A DNA stretch of 64,000 bases, taken from positions 61,219 through 125,218 of the forward strand of contig JAXDTI010000006.1 in NCBI GenBank assembly GCA_034090045.1, read 5' to 3'. A model generated the notes under the pieces. It made no database searches. It was not told the DNA's origin and saw only the letters and a list, made by a program, of their open reading frames with translations. Shown here piece after piece: positions 25,178 to 32,863 of this stretch. The stretch comes from JAXDTI01 sp034090045. GTDB taxonomy: Bacteria; Actinomycetota; Actinomycetes; Actinomycetales; Actinomycetaceae. The translations under genes and the position numbers were made by a program. Position 1 is the stretch's first letter. Every line of letters begins with the position of its first letter.

Positions 25178-25609
25178 TCAGTGGCTGAAACGATAGACGT
25201 TGGTTTCGCGTAGCTCAAAGCCGCAGCGCCGGTAGAGCCTGTTTGCTGCCTCGCGTGCGGGGCGCGAAGTCAGATCTACGGTGCGCGCACCAATGTTTTT
25301 GGCGTGTGTGACGGCGGTCTCTACGAGTTCCTGACCGGCACCTTTACCGCGGGTATTTCCATCCACCACCACATCCTCGATCCAGGCGCGCACTCCGGTC
25401 GGAATCTCGAAAGTCGCCAGCGACAGCATTCCTTTCAGTTTCCCATCCGTTTCGTCACGATACCCGAACAGGTACACATTCGGTTGCGCAATCAGGTTAC
25501 GAACCTGCTGCTCGGTGAGCGCCTGTGCACTGCTCGATAGTTGCGGGATGAGGTCCGTCATCATCTGTTCGACCTCGGGAGAGTATTCGGTAATCAGCTC
25601 AACTGCCAT
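25178..25609 (-). CDS. GNAT family N-acetyltransferase
   Basis: A 143-residue acetyltransferase. The acetyl-CoA binding motif A is present as ARAWIEDVVVDGNTRGKGAGQELVE (about residues 73-98), with the R/Q-x-x-G-x-G/A pattern in RGKGAG. Motif B is RTVDLTSRPAREAANRLYRRCGFE, with the RxAxxLYxxxGF ending typical of the superfamily. It could acetylate a small molecule or a protein N-terminus; the substrate is not readable. It stands alone, divergent from dnaK, with 227 bases between them. Confidence 0.85.
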   Translation of the reverse strand: MAVELITEYSPEVEQMMTDLIPQLSSSAQALTEQQVRNLIAQPNVYLFGYRDETDGKLKGMLSLATFEIPTGVRAWIEDVVVDGNTRGKGAGQELVETAVTHAKNIGARTVDLTSRPAREAANRLYRRCGFELRETNVYRFSH

Positions 25610-25725
25610 GCACCAAACCTATCAGAGGCGAAAGTGATCCCAACGGAACGCCTGCCATGGTCTAGGAATAGCGGCGGTAGCTGTCCAGAGCGGCTATGCT
25701 GGGGGGTCTTTCACAAAAAACCAGA

Positions 25726-25746
25726 CTTGAGTGAGAGCGGCTCAAG
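25726..25746 (+). promoter_or_regulatory. HAIR element 1 (HspR binding site)
   Basis: CTTGAGT, seven bases, GCTCAAG: matches the HspR-associated inverted repeat CTTGAGT-N7-ACTCAAG at all but one base. It lies just before the -35 of the dnaK promoter. Confidence 0.9.
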
Positions 25747-25750
25747 TCTG

Positions 25751-25779
25751 TTGCAATTCAAAAATTCATGAGTTATAGT
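25751..25779 (+). promoter_or_regulatory. dnaK operon promoter
   Basis: TTGCAA at 25751-25756 and TATAGT at 25774-25779 with a 17-base spacer form a good housekeeping-type promoter. It is sandwiched between two HAIR elements, so HspR bound to both would block polymerase until heat shock. Confidence 0.75.
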
Positions 25780-25798
25780 TGAGTCGTAAAGGCTCAAG
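25778..25798 (+). promoter_or_regulatory. HAIR element 2 (HspR binding site)
   Basis: GTTGAGT, seven bases, GCTCAAG: a second HAIR copy overlapping the end of the -10, with the outer left base changed. HspR is encoded by the last gene of this operon. Confidence 0.85.
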
Positions 25799-25836
25799 GG
25801 AGTCGAAAGGACATAGACAAAACGGAGGTAACTAAA

Positions 25837-27699
25837 ATGGGTAAAGCAGTAGGAATCGACCTGGGAACCACCAACTCCGCGATTGCGGTTTTAGAAGGCG
25901 GAGAACCCAGCATCATCGCGAATGCAGAAGGCCAGCGAACCACCCCCTCGGTGGTGGCGTTCTCAAAGAGCGGGGAGGTGCTGGTCGGCGAGGTAGCAAA
26001 ACGCCAGGCTGTCACTAATGTTGAACGCACTATCACCTCGGTGAAACGCCACATGGGCACCGATTGGACCGTGGAGATTGACGATAAAACCTATACTCCG
26101 CAGCAAATCTCGGCTTTCATTCTCGGAAAGTTGAAGCGGGACGCGGAGGAATATCTGGGTGCCGAGGTCACCGATGCGGTTATTACCGTGCCGGCATACT
26201 TCAATGACGCCGAACGGCAAGCCACGAAAGACGCCGGAAAGATCGCCGGCTTGAACGTGCTGCGTATCATTAATGAACCGACAGCTGCGGCGCTCGCCTA
26301 CGGTCTGGAAAAAGGGAAAGAGGACGAGCTGATTCTGGTATTCGACCTGGGTGGAGGCACTTTCGATGTGTCGCTTTTGGAGGTTGGAAAGGACGATGAC
26401 GGTTTCTCTACGATTCAGGTGCGCGCCACCAATGGCGACAACCGCCTAGGCGGAGATGACTGGGATCAGCGCATCGTGGATTGGCTGGTAGGGCAGGTGA
26501 AGACTGCCAACGGTGTGGATCTGTCAAAGGATAAGGTCGCGTTGCAGCGTCTCCGTGAGGCTGCTGAGCAGGCAAAGAAGGAACTCTCCAGCGCTACTTC
26601 GACACAGATTTCACTACAGTACCTGTCGATGAGCGAGGCCGGACCGATCCACTTGGATGAGCGTCTGACCCGCGCATCTTTCGAAGAAATGACTTCTGAC
26701 CTGCTGGAGCGCACAAAGACACCGTTCAATAATGTGATTCGCGATGCCGGCATCAGCATCTCCGATATTGACCACGTGGTACTGGTCGGCGGCTCCACCC
26801 GTATGCCCGCCGTCACCGAGGTGGTGAAGGAACTGACCGGCGGCAAAGAACCGAACAAGGGTGTCAATCCTGACGAGGTTGTCGCCGTGGGTGCCGCGGT
26901 ACAGGGCGGCGTGATCCAGGGAGATCGCACCGATGTGCTGCTCATCGACGTCACACCGCTGTCACTGGGTATCGAAACAAAGGGCGGACGCATGACCAAG
27001 CTGATCGACCGCAACACCGCGATCCCGACGAAGCACTCCGAGGTGTTCTCCACTGCCGAAGACAATCAGCCGAGCGTACTCATCCAAGTTTTCCAGGGTG
27101 AACGCGAGTTCACAGCCGACAACAAACCGCTGGGTACCTTTGAACTCACCGGCATCGCCCCAGCTCCGCGCGGCATCCCGCAAATCGAGGTCACTTTCGA
27201 CATCGACGCCAACGGTATCGTTCACGTTTCCGCGAAAGACCGTGGTACCGGCAAGGAACAGTCCATGACCATCACCGGTGGTTCGGCGCTGCCCAAGGAT
27301 GAGATCGACCGAATGGTCAAGGAGGCTGAGGCGCACGCCGAAGAGGACAAGAAACGCCGCGAGGAAACCGACCTGCGTAACTCCGCTGAACAGACTGTCT
27401 ATGCGATGGAGAAAATGCTCAAGGAAAACGAGGATAAAGTTTCCGAGGATGTTGCCGCGCCGGTACGTGAGGCGATTGATGCCGTGAAGAAAGCCCTCGA
27501 TGGGGATGATATCGAAAAGGTGAAATCCGCGATGGAGGATCTCAACGCGAAAGCGCAGAAGATTGGTGAAGCCATTTATGCGGCGGCTGCTGCAGAACAG
27601 GCAGGTTCCGAGGGTGAGGCTGGTACCGAGGGGTCAGCATCCGGCAACGGCGAGGATGACGACATCATTGACGCCGAGGTTGTAGATGACGACAAATAG
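25837..27699 (+). CDS. dnaK: Molecular chaperone DnaK (Hsp70)
   Basis: A 620-residue Hsp70 that binds exposed hydrophobic peptides in an ATP-driven cycle with DnaJ and GrpE. The N-terminal ATPase begins GIDLGTTNSAIAVLEGGEP; VFDLGGGTFDVSLLEVG is the second phosphate-binding loop and VLVGGSTRMPAV the adenosine motif. The substrate domain starts after the LLIDVTPLSLGIETKGG linker region, and the acidic C-terminal tail ends DAEVVDDDK. Its length and the missing 24-residue loop of the Gram-negative ATPase domain are normal for Gram-positives. GGAGG precedes the start. First gene of dnaK-grpE-dnaJ-hspR under HspR control. Confidence 0.98.
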   Translation: MGKAVGIDLGTTNSAIAVLEGGEPSIIANAEGQRTTPSVVAFSKSGEVLVGEVAKRQAVTNVERTITSVKRHMGTDWTVEIDDKTYTPQQISAFILGKLKRDAEEYLGAEVTDAVITVPAYFNDAERQATKDAGKIAGLNVLRIINEPTAAALAYGLEKGKEDELILVFDLGGGTFDVSLLEVGKDDDGFSTIQVRATNGDNRLGGDDWDQRIVDWLVGQVKTANGVDLSKDKVALQRLREAAEQAKKELSSATSTQISLQYLSMSEAGPIHLDERLTRASFEEMTSDLLERTKTPFNNVIRDAGISISDIDHVVLVGGSTRMPAVTEVVKELTGGKEPNKGVNPDEVVAVGAAVQGGVIQGDRTDVLLIDVTPLSLGIETKGGRMTKLIDRNTAIPTKHSEVFSTAEDNQPSVLIQVFQGEREFTADNKPLGTFELTGIAPAPRGIPQIEVTFDIDANGIVHVSAKDRGTGKEQSMTITGGSALPKDEIDRMVKEAEAHAEEDKKRREETDLRNSAEQTVYAMEKMLKENEDKVSEDVAAPVREAIDAVKKALDGDDIEKVKSAMEDLNAKAQKIGEAIYAAAAAEQAGSEGEAGTEGSASGNGEDDDIIDAEVVDDDK

Positions 27700-27740
27700 G
27701 TTTCAGAGACAGTTTTCACAAGTCAGGCAGTGATTAACCG

Positions 27741-28415
27741 ATGAGTGAAGAAAACGAAGAGCCGCGCCCGGAAGAAGAGCCGCGCCCGAAAGAAGAGCCA
27801 TCCGAGCAGCCAGCCGAGCATCTGGAATACGGAGCCACGGTCGAGCTCAGTGACGAGGAAATCAACGCCCTCGCCGCCGAGCTCGACCCGGATCCGGAAC
27901 CGGAGGCTGCTGCAGCCCCGGCTGGTGCCAGGTCGGCAGACCCGAGCGAATTACAGGCAAAAATCGAGGAGCTGGACACCCAAAACACCCAGCTAAACGA
28001 TGATTTAGCACGGGCACGCGCAGACCTGTATAACCTACAGCAGGAGTATTCGGCGTATGTACGGCGCAGCAAATCTGAAGCATCCGGGCATCGCGCAGCA
28101 GGACAGGCGGAGGTAGCTTCCGCGCTGGTGCCGGTGCTGGACGATATTGTGGCCGCCCGTGAAGCCGGCGACTTGAATGACGGGCCCTTTGCCGCGATAG
28201 CAACGAAACTGGAAAACGTGTTAGAAAACCAGTTCCAGGTGACCCGCTACGGAACTGTCGGTATCGAGTTCGACCCCAACCAGGATGAAGCTCTAATGGC
28301 TGAAACGAATGCTGAGGTTGATAAACCGACAGTCGCACAGGTGCTTCAACCCGGATATCGAATAGGGGAGAGGATTTTGCGCCCGGCAAAGGTAATGGTG
28401 CATAAACCGGAGTAG
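27741..28415 (+). CDS. grpE: Nucleotide exchange factor GrpE
   Basis: A 224-residue GrpE that releases ADP from DnaK. The first 60 residues are very acidic and repeat-like (two EEPRPKEE-type units) and probably disordered. A long coiled-coil helix follows (about residues 70-115, ARADLYNLQQEYSAYVRRSK), then the four-helix and beta-wing domain ending VGIEFDPNQDEALM and VLQPGYRIGERILRPAKVMV, the conserved C-terminal motif. It lies 41 bases after dnaK and has no strong ribosome site of its own. Confidence 0.95.
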   Translation: MSEENEEPRPEEEPRPKEEPSEQPAEHLEYGATVELSDEEINALAAELDPDPEPEAAAAPAGARSADPSELQAKIEELDTQNTQLNDDLARARADLYNLQQEYSAYVRRSKSEASGHRAAGQAEVASALVPVLDDIVAAREAGDLNDGPFAAIATKLENVLENQFQVTRYGTVGIEFDPNQDEALMAETNAEVDKPTVAQVLQPGYRIGERILRPAKVMVHKPE

Positions 28416-28501
28416 CTGGAGGTTCACCGGCGGAGAGCCATGACGGCTCACGCCGCCTTTGAAACTCCGCACGTAAAAAACGATAAGGAGGTGAGCAGCT
28501 G

Positions 28502-29503
28502 ATGGCAGGACAAGATTGGCTCGAAAAAGATTTCTACCGGGAACTGGGGGTGTCCAAGGATGCCGACCAGACAGAAATAAAAAAGGCCTACCGAAAACTG
28601 GCTCGTAAATACCATCCTGACCAGAACCAGGGGAACCCAAAAGCCGAAGAAAAATTCAAGTCAGTTGGGGAAGCGTATCAGGTGCTTTCCGATCCGGAAC
28701 AGCGCAAACAATATGACGGTTTGCGGGCGATGGCCGGCGGAGGGGCGCGGTTTTCTGCCGGCTCTTCAGGCGCAGGCGGTTTCGAGGATCTGTTTTCGGG
28801 GATGTTCGGCGGCGGGAACTCGCGGGTGCGGTTCTCCACCAACAGTGGCGGTTTTGATGCCGGAGATATTTTCTCCGGTCTCTTTGGTGGCGGTCGTGAC
28901 ACCGGCTTCAACCCGAGCAGTTTCGGCGGCGCACCGGGTTTCGGCAGCGCACCGGGTTTCGGCAGCCGTACCCCCACGCAACAAAAGGGTGCTGACTTAC
29001 GCGCAAACGCGAAACTTACATTGCGACAGGCTGTTACCGGCGCAACCTTGAAACTAACCGTTGAGGGTCGTGCAGTAAAAGTACGGGTACCCGCTGGAAT
29101 CACTGACGGACAGAAACTGAAACTGAGCGGCAAAGGACGTCCAGGAATAAACGGCGGCGCTGCCGGAGACCTACTGGTCACCGTGCAAATCGCCAAGGAT
29201 CCGGTATTTCGACTGACCGATGCGGGTTTGGAGATGAGGCTGCCAGTGAGCATACAGGAGGCGGTAAGCGGCGCGACAATCACGACGCAAACCATCGATG
29301 GAACCAACGTGAAAGTGAAGGTTCCGGCAGGTACCTCATCAGGTACGGCACTGAGATTGCGTGGCAAGGCCAGTGCCGCGGGCGGCCTGGATCTGATCGC
29401 CAGAATCCAGATAGTAGTACCGTCCAAGCCCAGTAAAACCTATAAGGCGGCAGTAAACGCGCTGGATGATGGCCATTTCAACCCGCGTACTCAGCGAGAA
29501 TGA
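28502..29503 (+). CDS. dnaJ: DnaJ-type co-chaperone lacking the zinc finger
   Basis: A 333-residue J-protein that stimulates DnaK ATPase. The J domain spans residues about 10-72 with the HPD triad at 38-40. A Gly/Phe-rich region follows (about 75-155) and contains a short tandem APGFGS repeat. Two C-terminal beta domains end the protein. The four CxxCxGxG zinc-finger repeats of classical DnaJ are absent: domain I runs straight from TGATLKLTVEGR into VKVRVPAGI. It is therefore of the CbpA/type II form, as I recall for the dnaK operon of bifidobacteria. A strong AAGGAGGTGA site precedes the start. Confidence 0.93.
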   Translation: MAGQDWLEKDFYRELGVSKDADQTEIKKAYRKLARKYHPDQNQGNPKAEEKFKSVGEAYQVLSDPEQRKQYDGLRAMAGGGARFSAGSSGAGGFEDLFSGMFGGGNSRVRFSTNSGGFDAGDIFSGLFGGGRDTGFNPSSFGGAPGFGSAPGFGSRTPTQQKGADLRANAKLTLRQAVTGATLKLTVEGRAVKVRVPAGITDGQKLKLSGKGRPGINGGAAGDLLVTVQIAKDPVFRLTDAGLEMRLPVSIQEAVSGATITTQTIDGTNVKVKVPAGTSSGTALRLRGKASAAGGLDLIARIQIVVPSKPSKTYKAAVNALDDGHFNPRTQRE

Positions 29504-29510
29504 GAGACCT

Positions 29511-29975
29511 ATGATGGCTGATCAAAATTTTTCGGATGCGGCTGTGTATGTTATTTCAGTAGCCGCTGAGCTGGCCGGTATGCACCCGCAGACACTTCGT
29601 CAATACGACAGGTTAGGGCTTGTCACGCCACAACGAACGAAGGGGCGTGGACGACGCTACAGTGCTCATGACATCGAGATGCTGCGTGAGGTACAGCGCC
29701 TGTCCCAGGAGGAAGGCATGAACCTTGCCGGTATCGCCGAGGTGATGGAACTGCGCCGCAAGGTGCGTGCCTTAAGTACCGAAAACCGGCAGTTAAAGAA
29801 ACTACTGGCGGAGGTGAAACGAGTACAGGAACGAATTTTCGCGGTGTCACCTTTCGGGGAAACCGTGGAAACCGACCGCAACCCGCGGCGCGCCCCCTCC
29901 CCAGAGGTCGATGGTCGGGAACTGATCCGCTACCGTTGGCGTAGCGAACTCATACGACCAAGACAAATCCTGTGA
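29511..29975 (+). CDS. hspR: Heat-shock repressor HspR (MerR family)
   Basis: A 154-residue MerR-type repressor. The N-terminal helix-turn-helix is YVISVAAELAGMHPQTLRQYDRLGL, followed by the wing (RRYSAHDIEMLREVQRL), then a coiled-coil (LRRKVRALSTENRQLKKLLAEVKR) for dimer formation. HspR binds HAIR sites together with DnaK as co-repressor, so the operon is autoregulated. Two HAIR sites lie before dnaK. The ATG at 29511, seven bases after the dnaJ stop, is chosen; an earlier in-frame ATG at 29466 lies inside dnaJ. The basic C-terminal tail (RYRWRSELIRPRQ) is also typical. Confidence 0.95.
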   Translation: MMADQNFSDAAVYVISVAAELAGMHPQTLRQYDRLGLVTPQRTKGRGRRYSAHDIEMLREVQRLSQEEGMNLAGIAEVMELRRKVRALSTENRQLKKLLAEVKRVQERIFAVSPFGETVETDRNPRRAPSPEVDGRELIRYRWRSELIRPRQIL

Positions 29976-30010
29976 TATAAGGGAGTTACAACAACTTAAA
30001 GGAGTTCTGT

Positions 30011-30511
30011 ATGTCAACGCCAAACCCAAACTCTGCACAACCTGCACAGCCGATTCAGCCCGCACAGCCCGCGGTGCCGCCAGCCGGTGCACAGCCGATG
30101 CCTCCTCAGCCGCTACCGAACCAGCCCGCGGTGCCGCAGATGCCGATGACTGGGATGCAACCCACGGTAGGTGCCCCGGTGCCGGGAGCTTACCCCGGTG
30201 TTCCGGTGCAGCCCGCAAACCCCTCCGAGGGGTTCGGTCGGTTCTTCGATTTCTCTTTCCAGAGTCTCAAACTACAGGTGCCGTCATTTATCAAGGTCGG
30301 ATACCTTATCGCCTTCGTGTACGCCTGCATAACGATGCTTCACGAACTCGTTTCTTTCTTCTATTACGATGTGATCAACTCCTATCAAACCTCTGGCGGT
30401 CAGCTTTTGATCGCTCTGCTCGGAATGCTGAGCAGTTTTGCTCTCGCAATCACACTCCTGGTTATTGCCCGCTTCACAGGCGAGACGCTAGCCAAGTCGC
30501 TACATCGATAA
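30011..30511 (+). CDS. DUF4282 family membrane protein with Pro-rich N-terminus
   Basis: A 166-residue protein. The first 70 residues are a low-complexity stretch of Pro, Gln, Ala and Val (many QPAQP and PQPLPN units) that is likely cytosolic and disordered. The rest fits DUF4282: FGRFFDFSFQSLKLQVPSFIK, then two membrane helices (VGYLIAFVYACITMLHELVSFFYY and LLIALLGMLSSFALAITLLVIARF) and the ending RFTGETLAKSLHR. Function is unknown. AAAGGAG lies before the start. It follows hspR by 35 bases but looks like a separate unit. Confidence 0.75.
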   Translation: MSTPNPNSAQPAQPIQPAQPAVPPAGAQPMPPQPLPNQPAVPQMPMTGMQPTVGAPVPGAYPGVPVQPANPSEGFGRFFDFSFQSLKLQVPSFIKVGYLIAFVYACITMLHELVSFFYYDVINSYQTSGGQLLIALLGMLSSFALAITLLVIARFTGETLAKSLHR

Positions 30512-30680
30512 CCGATCTGCTGTCTGTGATTCTTCCTCGACTACTCGCTCAAGGATAGGATTGAGACAGGTCGCGACTGGCGTTGATGGGGCACCATCGG
30601 GGAGCGGCAAAAAGAGGGCTTCACGGCCGCCCGCCTGGGTCAAGGAGCTCGCTGGAACCTATAAACACCCAGGAGGTTTT

Positions 30681-32426
30681 ATGAGCGAGCTCGCAGTTAA
30701 ACGAGCACTTATCTCGGTATATAAAAAAGACGGTTTAGTTGACTTTGCCCGCGGTCTGAGCGAAGCCGGCGTCGAAATCGTCTCCACAGGTTCGACCGCC
30801 AAAACCATTGCCGCCGCCGGAGTGCCGGTCACCCCGGTCGAGCAGGTAACCGGGTTCCCGGAATGCCTGGACGGGCGGGTAAAGACCCTTCATCCCTTTA
30901 TTCACGCCGGAATCCTGGCCGACCTGCGTCTGGATTCTCATAAGCAACAACTCGCTGAACTCGGTGTCGAACCATTCCAACTGGTCGTGTGTAACCTGTA
31001 TCCATTCGAGGAGACCGTCGCCTCCGGAGCCGATTTCCAAGAATGTATCGAAAAAATCGACATCGGCGGTCCGAGCATGGTGCGCGCGGCTGCAAAAAAC
31101 CACGCGAATGTGGCGGTAGTAGTAAACCCGGGCGAATACGATGAGGTGCTTGCAGCGGTACGTGCCGGCGGGCTCAGCGAAGAACAGCGTCGTGTCCTCG
31201 CCTATGAAGCATTCGCACACACAGCTGAATACGACACCGCAATAACCGAGTGGTTCGCCGAGCAGCTGGCCGATACCGGTGAGGATGTGCCCGGTGAACA
31301 GGACACGGAAAGCGACTTCCCGCCGGTTCTGCTACAGGACTACACGCTGGCACACACGCTGCGTTACGGCGAAAACCCACATCAGGCGGCGGCGCTCTAT
31401 CTTGACCCGCTCACCTACGGCGGGTTGGCCGGAGCCGAACAGTTGGGCGGCAAAGAAATGAGCTACAACAACTATCAGGACGTGGATGCCGCGATTCGTG
31501 CCGCAAACGATCACGACGAACCCTGTGTCGCAATCATCAAACACGCTAACCCCTGCGGCATTGCGATTGCCGAGGATGTTGCTGCCGCGCACGCTGCCGC
31601 GCACGCCTGTGACCCGGTGAGCGCCTACGGCGGTGTTATCGCCGTAAACCGCACAGTCACTGCCCAGCTCGCCGCGCAGGTCAAACCGATTTTCACTGAA
31701 GCAATCGCCGCCCCCGATTTCGACCCGGAGGCTTTAGAGATTCTACGCCCGAAAAAAAACCTGCGTATCTTGAAACTCGACACCCCGGCACCGCAAGAGT
31801 GCGAATGTGGCCCCGAATGCGCCTGCGGCCCGGATTGTGAATGCCACGGACCGGTCGCCGCGACACCGGAAAATATCGCATACGATTTCAAGGCGATTTC
31901 CGGCGGAATGCTGGTGCAGGAACGCGACCACATTGATGCAAAGGGCGACGACCCTGCAGATTGGAAACTCGTTTCCGGTCAGGCCGCTGACCCAGCAACC
32001 CTGCGTGACCTGAAGTTCGCTTGGCGCACCATCCGATCCGTCAAATCCAATGCGATACTGCTCGCCAAGGACGGTGCCACTGTCGGTGTCGGCATGGGAC
32101 AGGTAAACCGGGTCGATTCGGCAAAACTCGCTGTGGAACGCGCCAACACCCTGGGCAACCGCGAAACCGGTGATGCCGCAGCGGAAGCTGAAGTAGGTGG
32201 CGCTCGCGGCGGTGAAACTGCCGGTGCTCCGCAACGATCCCGGGGGGCGGTCGCTGCGTCGGATGCGTTCTTCCCGTTCGCGGATGGGTTGCAGGTGCTG
32301 ATCGATGCCGGTGTGCGAGCCGTCATCCACCCTGGCGGGTCAATTCGTGACCAGGAAGTGATTGATGCCGCCCAAGCGGCAGGTATCACCATGTACCTGA
32401 CCGGCACCCGACATTTCTATCACTAA
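30681..32426 (+). CDS. purH: Bifunctional AICAR transformylase/IMP cyclohydrolase, with a Cys-rich insertion
   Basis: Catalyses the last two steps of IMP synthesis. The N-terminal cyclohydrolase is of the MGS-like fold (STGSTAKTI, GFPECLDGRVKTLHP). The transformylase domain has IKHANPCGIA with the catalytic Lys-His and ends AVIHPGGSIRDQEVIDAA. At 581 residues it is some 50 longer than usual. One extra segment, residues 374-389, holds six cysteines in Cys-x-Cys pairs plus a His. Another near 493-515 is Gly/Ala/Glu-rich. The start at 30681 has a perfect AGGAGG; the open frame upstream to 30561 is not used. The small DUF3017 gene follows, as in other actinobacteria. Confidence 0.93.
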   Translation: MSELAVKRALISVYKKDGLVDFARGLSEAGVEIVSTGSTAKTIAAAGVPVTPVEQVTGFPECLDGRVKTLHPFIHAGILADLRLDSHKQQLAELGVEPFQLVVCNLYPFEETVASGADFQECIEKIDIGGPSMVRAAAKNHANVAVVVNPGEYDEVLAAVRAGGLSEEQRRVLAYEAFAHTAEYDTAITEWFAEQLADTGEDVPGEQDTESDFPPVLLQDYTLAHTLRYGENPHQAAALYLDPLTYGGLAGAEQLGGKEMSYNNYQDVDAAIRAANDHDEPCVAIIKHANPCGIAIAEDVAAAHAAAHACDPVSAYGGVIAVNRTVTAQLAAQVKPIFTEAIAAPDFDPEALEILRPKKNLRILKLDTPAPQECECGPECACGPDCECHGPVAATPENIAYDFKAISGGMLVQERDHIDAKGDDPADWKLVSGQAADPATLRDLKFAWRTIRSVKSNAILLAKDGATVGVGMGQVNRVDSAKLAVERANTLGNRETGDAAAEAEVGGARGGETAGAPQRSRGAVAASDAFFPFADGLQVLIDAGVRAVIHPGGSIRDQEVIDAAQAAGITMYLTGTRHFYH

Positions 32427-32436
32427 AAACAGCGAC

Positions 32437-32486
32437 ACGACAGTTAGGGGGGGGGTGACCACACGCTCATCCCCCCTAACTGTCGT
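32437..32486 (+). terminator. Strong hairpin after purH
   Basis: Perfect 16-base arms (32437-32452 and 32471-32486, ACGACAGTTAGGGGGG and its complement) with an 18-base loop, just after the purH stop. Only a short T run follows, so it may attenuate rather than fully stop transcription into the DUF3017 gene. Confidence 0.7.
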
Positions 32487-32499
32487 TTAGGATTGGAAC

Positions 32500-32784
32500 A
32501 TGACCGAGCGGCAGCGCGAGAAACGCAACCGGATAATACGCATAGCTGCAATAGTATCCACGATTCTCGTTGTGGCTGCCGCGGTGGTGCTCGCACTACT
32601 GGGACACCAACTGCTCGGCGTATACAGTATCTCGGCACTTCTCGCTGTCTACGGTATCAGTCGCGTCATCTTCCGTGATCAGAGAGTCTGGTTTGCCGCT
32701 CGCGCCTGGTGGTTCGACACCCTAGTTTATTTCCTGCTGGCAGCTGCAATCTTTGTTCTTGCGCCCTATATCAACGTGCCTTGA
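32500..32784 (+). CDS. DUF3017 family small membrane protein
   Basis: A 94-residue protein with a very basic N-terminus (MTERQREKRNR) and three membrane helices: IAAIVSTILVVAAAVVLALLG, LLGVYSISALLAVYGISRVIF and WFDTLVYFLLAAAIFVLAPY. This fits DUF3017, which in actinobacteria usually lies beside purH or folD, as here. No function is known. It begins 13 bases after the purH hairpin. Confidence 0.8.
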   Translation: MTERQREKRNRIIRIAAIVSTILVVAAAVVLALLGHQLLGVYSISALLAVYGISRVIFRDQRVWFAARAWWFDTLVYFLLAAAIFVLAPYINVP

Positions 32785-32792
32785 ACAAATAA

Positions 32793-32845
32793 TCAGGCGC
32801 GATTCCCACTCGACGCTCAGAAACTACCAGGGGAACCGCGCCTGA
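32793..32845. terminator. Bidirectional terminator between DUF3017 gene and ackA
   Basis: Arms of 15 bases (32793-32807 and 32831-32845) pair at all but one position, separated by 23 bases, in the gap between convergent genes. Confidence 0.7.
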
Positions 32846-32863
32846 AATCGGTGTTTGGTTATA

